Shown here in pieces: positions 63,743 to 64,000 of a DNA stretch of 64,000 nucleotides. Location: NCBI GenBank assembly GCA_020444425.1, contig JAHLLB010000001.1, forward strand, positions 124,001-188,000, read 5' to 3'. Numbering within the stretch: the stretch's first letter is position 1; every line of letters starts with the position of its first letter. The notes under the pieces are model-generated. The model was given only the letters and a program-made list of their open reading frames with translations, was not told the origin of the DNA and searched no databases. The translations under genes were made by a program, and so were the position numbers. The stretch comes from a bacterium. Its GTDB lineage: Bacteria > Electryoneota > Electryoneia > Electryoneales > Electryoneaceae.

Positions 63743-64000
63743 TCGTCACCCCCGACCTGCATCGCCCCTCCCCCCTGTTCGCCGGGCTGGGCGGACTCCG
63801 GGTTGATCAGCACCGGAATCGGCGTGGTGCTGACCGGATAGCCGAGTGCCTGGATGTGGCTGCGGACAACTCCGAGGTGCGCACGGTAGAGTTCATCCCA
63901 CATCGCATCGCCGGAGCCAGTGTTCTGATCGGAACCGTACCACCAGAACCAGTCGGAACCCTCGGCGGCGTACATCGCCCGTTTCGCACGTTTCAGCTGG
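63739..64000 (-). CDS. Glycoside hydrolase family 57 protein (C-terminal end only)
   Basis: 87 codons enter from the right window edge and end at 63739. AMYAAEGSDWFWWYGSDQNT followed by DELYRAHLGVVRSHIQALGY matches the conserved C-terminal block of GH57 alpha-amylase/amylopullulanase-type proteins (EGSDWFWWYGDDH). The N-terminal catalytic domain lies outside the window. The stop overlaps the ATG of the malEF frame by 4 bases, so the two are one transcription unit: extracellular or periplasmic glucan cleavage coupled to uptake. Confidence 0.82.
   Translation of the reverse strand, partial: QLKRAKRAMYAAEGSDWFWWYGSDQNTGSGDAMWDELYRAHLGVVRSHIQALGYPVSTTPIPVLINPESAQPGEQGGGAMQVGGDE

Overview
The window is a GC-rich bacterial chromosome segment from a motile, diderm (Gram-negative-type) organism. 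BamD, Lnt and several lipobox lipoproteins indicate an outer membrane. A large secreted FG-GAP repeat protein ends in a YPNPFNG-type C-terminal sorting domain (type IX secretion style), which points to the FCB superphylum or a nearby candidate phylum. That placement is an inference; there is no rRNA gene in the window. No tRNA, rRNA, CRISPR array or intact transposase was seen.

Layout. (1) 1-14056, minus strand: a flagellar basal body/export operon in the order flgB-flgC-hyp-fliE-fliF-fliG-fliH-fliI-[four-helix-bundle cassette]-fliJ-motE/ylxF-fliK-flgD-TIGR02530-flgE, read from a sigma-54-type promoter (GG-N10-GC) just upstream of flgB. (2) 14500-26581, minus strand: a housekeeping block (nadD, bamD, a small membrane protein, lnt, ruvX, HU, relA/spoT, dnaB, family 4 udg, coaBC, rpoZ, gmk, yicC). 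(3) 26835-37082: a DUF255 thioredoxin-fold protein, a chemoreceptor with a haem-type CxxCH motif, cardiolipin synthase, nitroreductase and the three-gene pnt transhydrogenase. (4) 37295-40597: an AT-richer island of exported proteins (two lipoproteins and a lipase), followed by the FG-GAP/sorting-domain protein at 40797-43289. (5) 43376-51275: oxidative-stress and redox genes (katG, glutathione peroxidase, NHL/thioredoxin protein, lysine-ketoglutarate-reductase-like protein, O-methyltransferase, rubredoxin). (6) 51518-57362: pyruvate dehydrogenase complex E1alpha-E1beta-E2-E3 plus a lipoate-protein ligase. (7) 57750-64000, minus strand: an alpha-glucan uptake operon (GH57 glycosidase, fused binding protein/permease MalE-MalF, MalG, a small membrane protein, a kinase-like protein and an MsmK-type ATPase).

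The most unusual content is between the genes. Three repeat classes recur. First, palindromes built on GGGGACACTTA / TAAGTGTCCCC (REP-like) lie in the PDH operon and form an in-frame 75-bp tandem array that supplies the first ~115 codons of the malE-malF reading frame. Second, degenerate word-like tandem repeats (GTCTCTAGTC, TTCGACT and GGTTGTC types) occupy gaps in and around the flagellar operon; one set flanks a four-helix-bundle gene in inverted orientation between fliI and fliJ. Third, a ~400-bp AT-rich non-coding element with nested inverted repeat ends (CCACGGAATACACGG, then AACCGCGAAAG) sits between malEF and malG. The four-helix-bundle cassette and the non-coding element share the same architecture and could be members of one class of repeat-bounded mobile cassette that inserts between operon genes.
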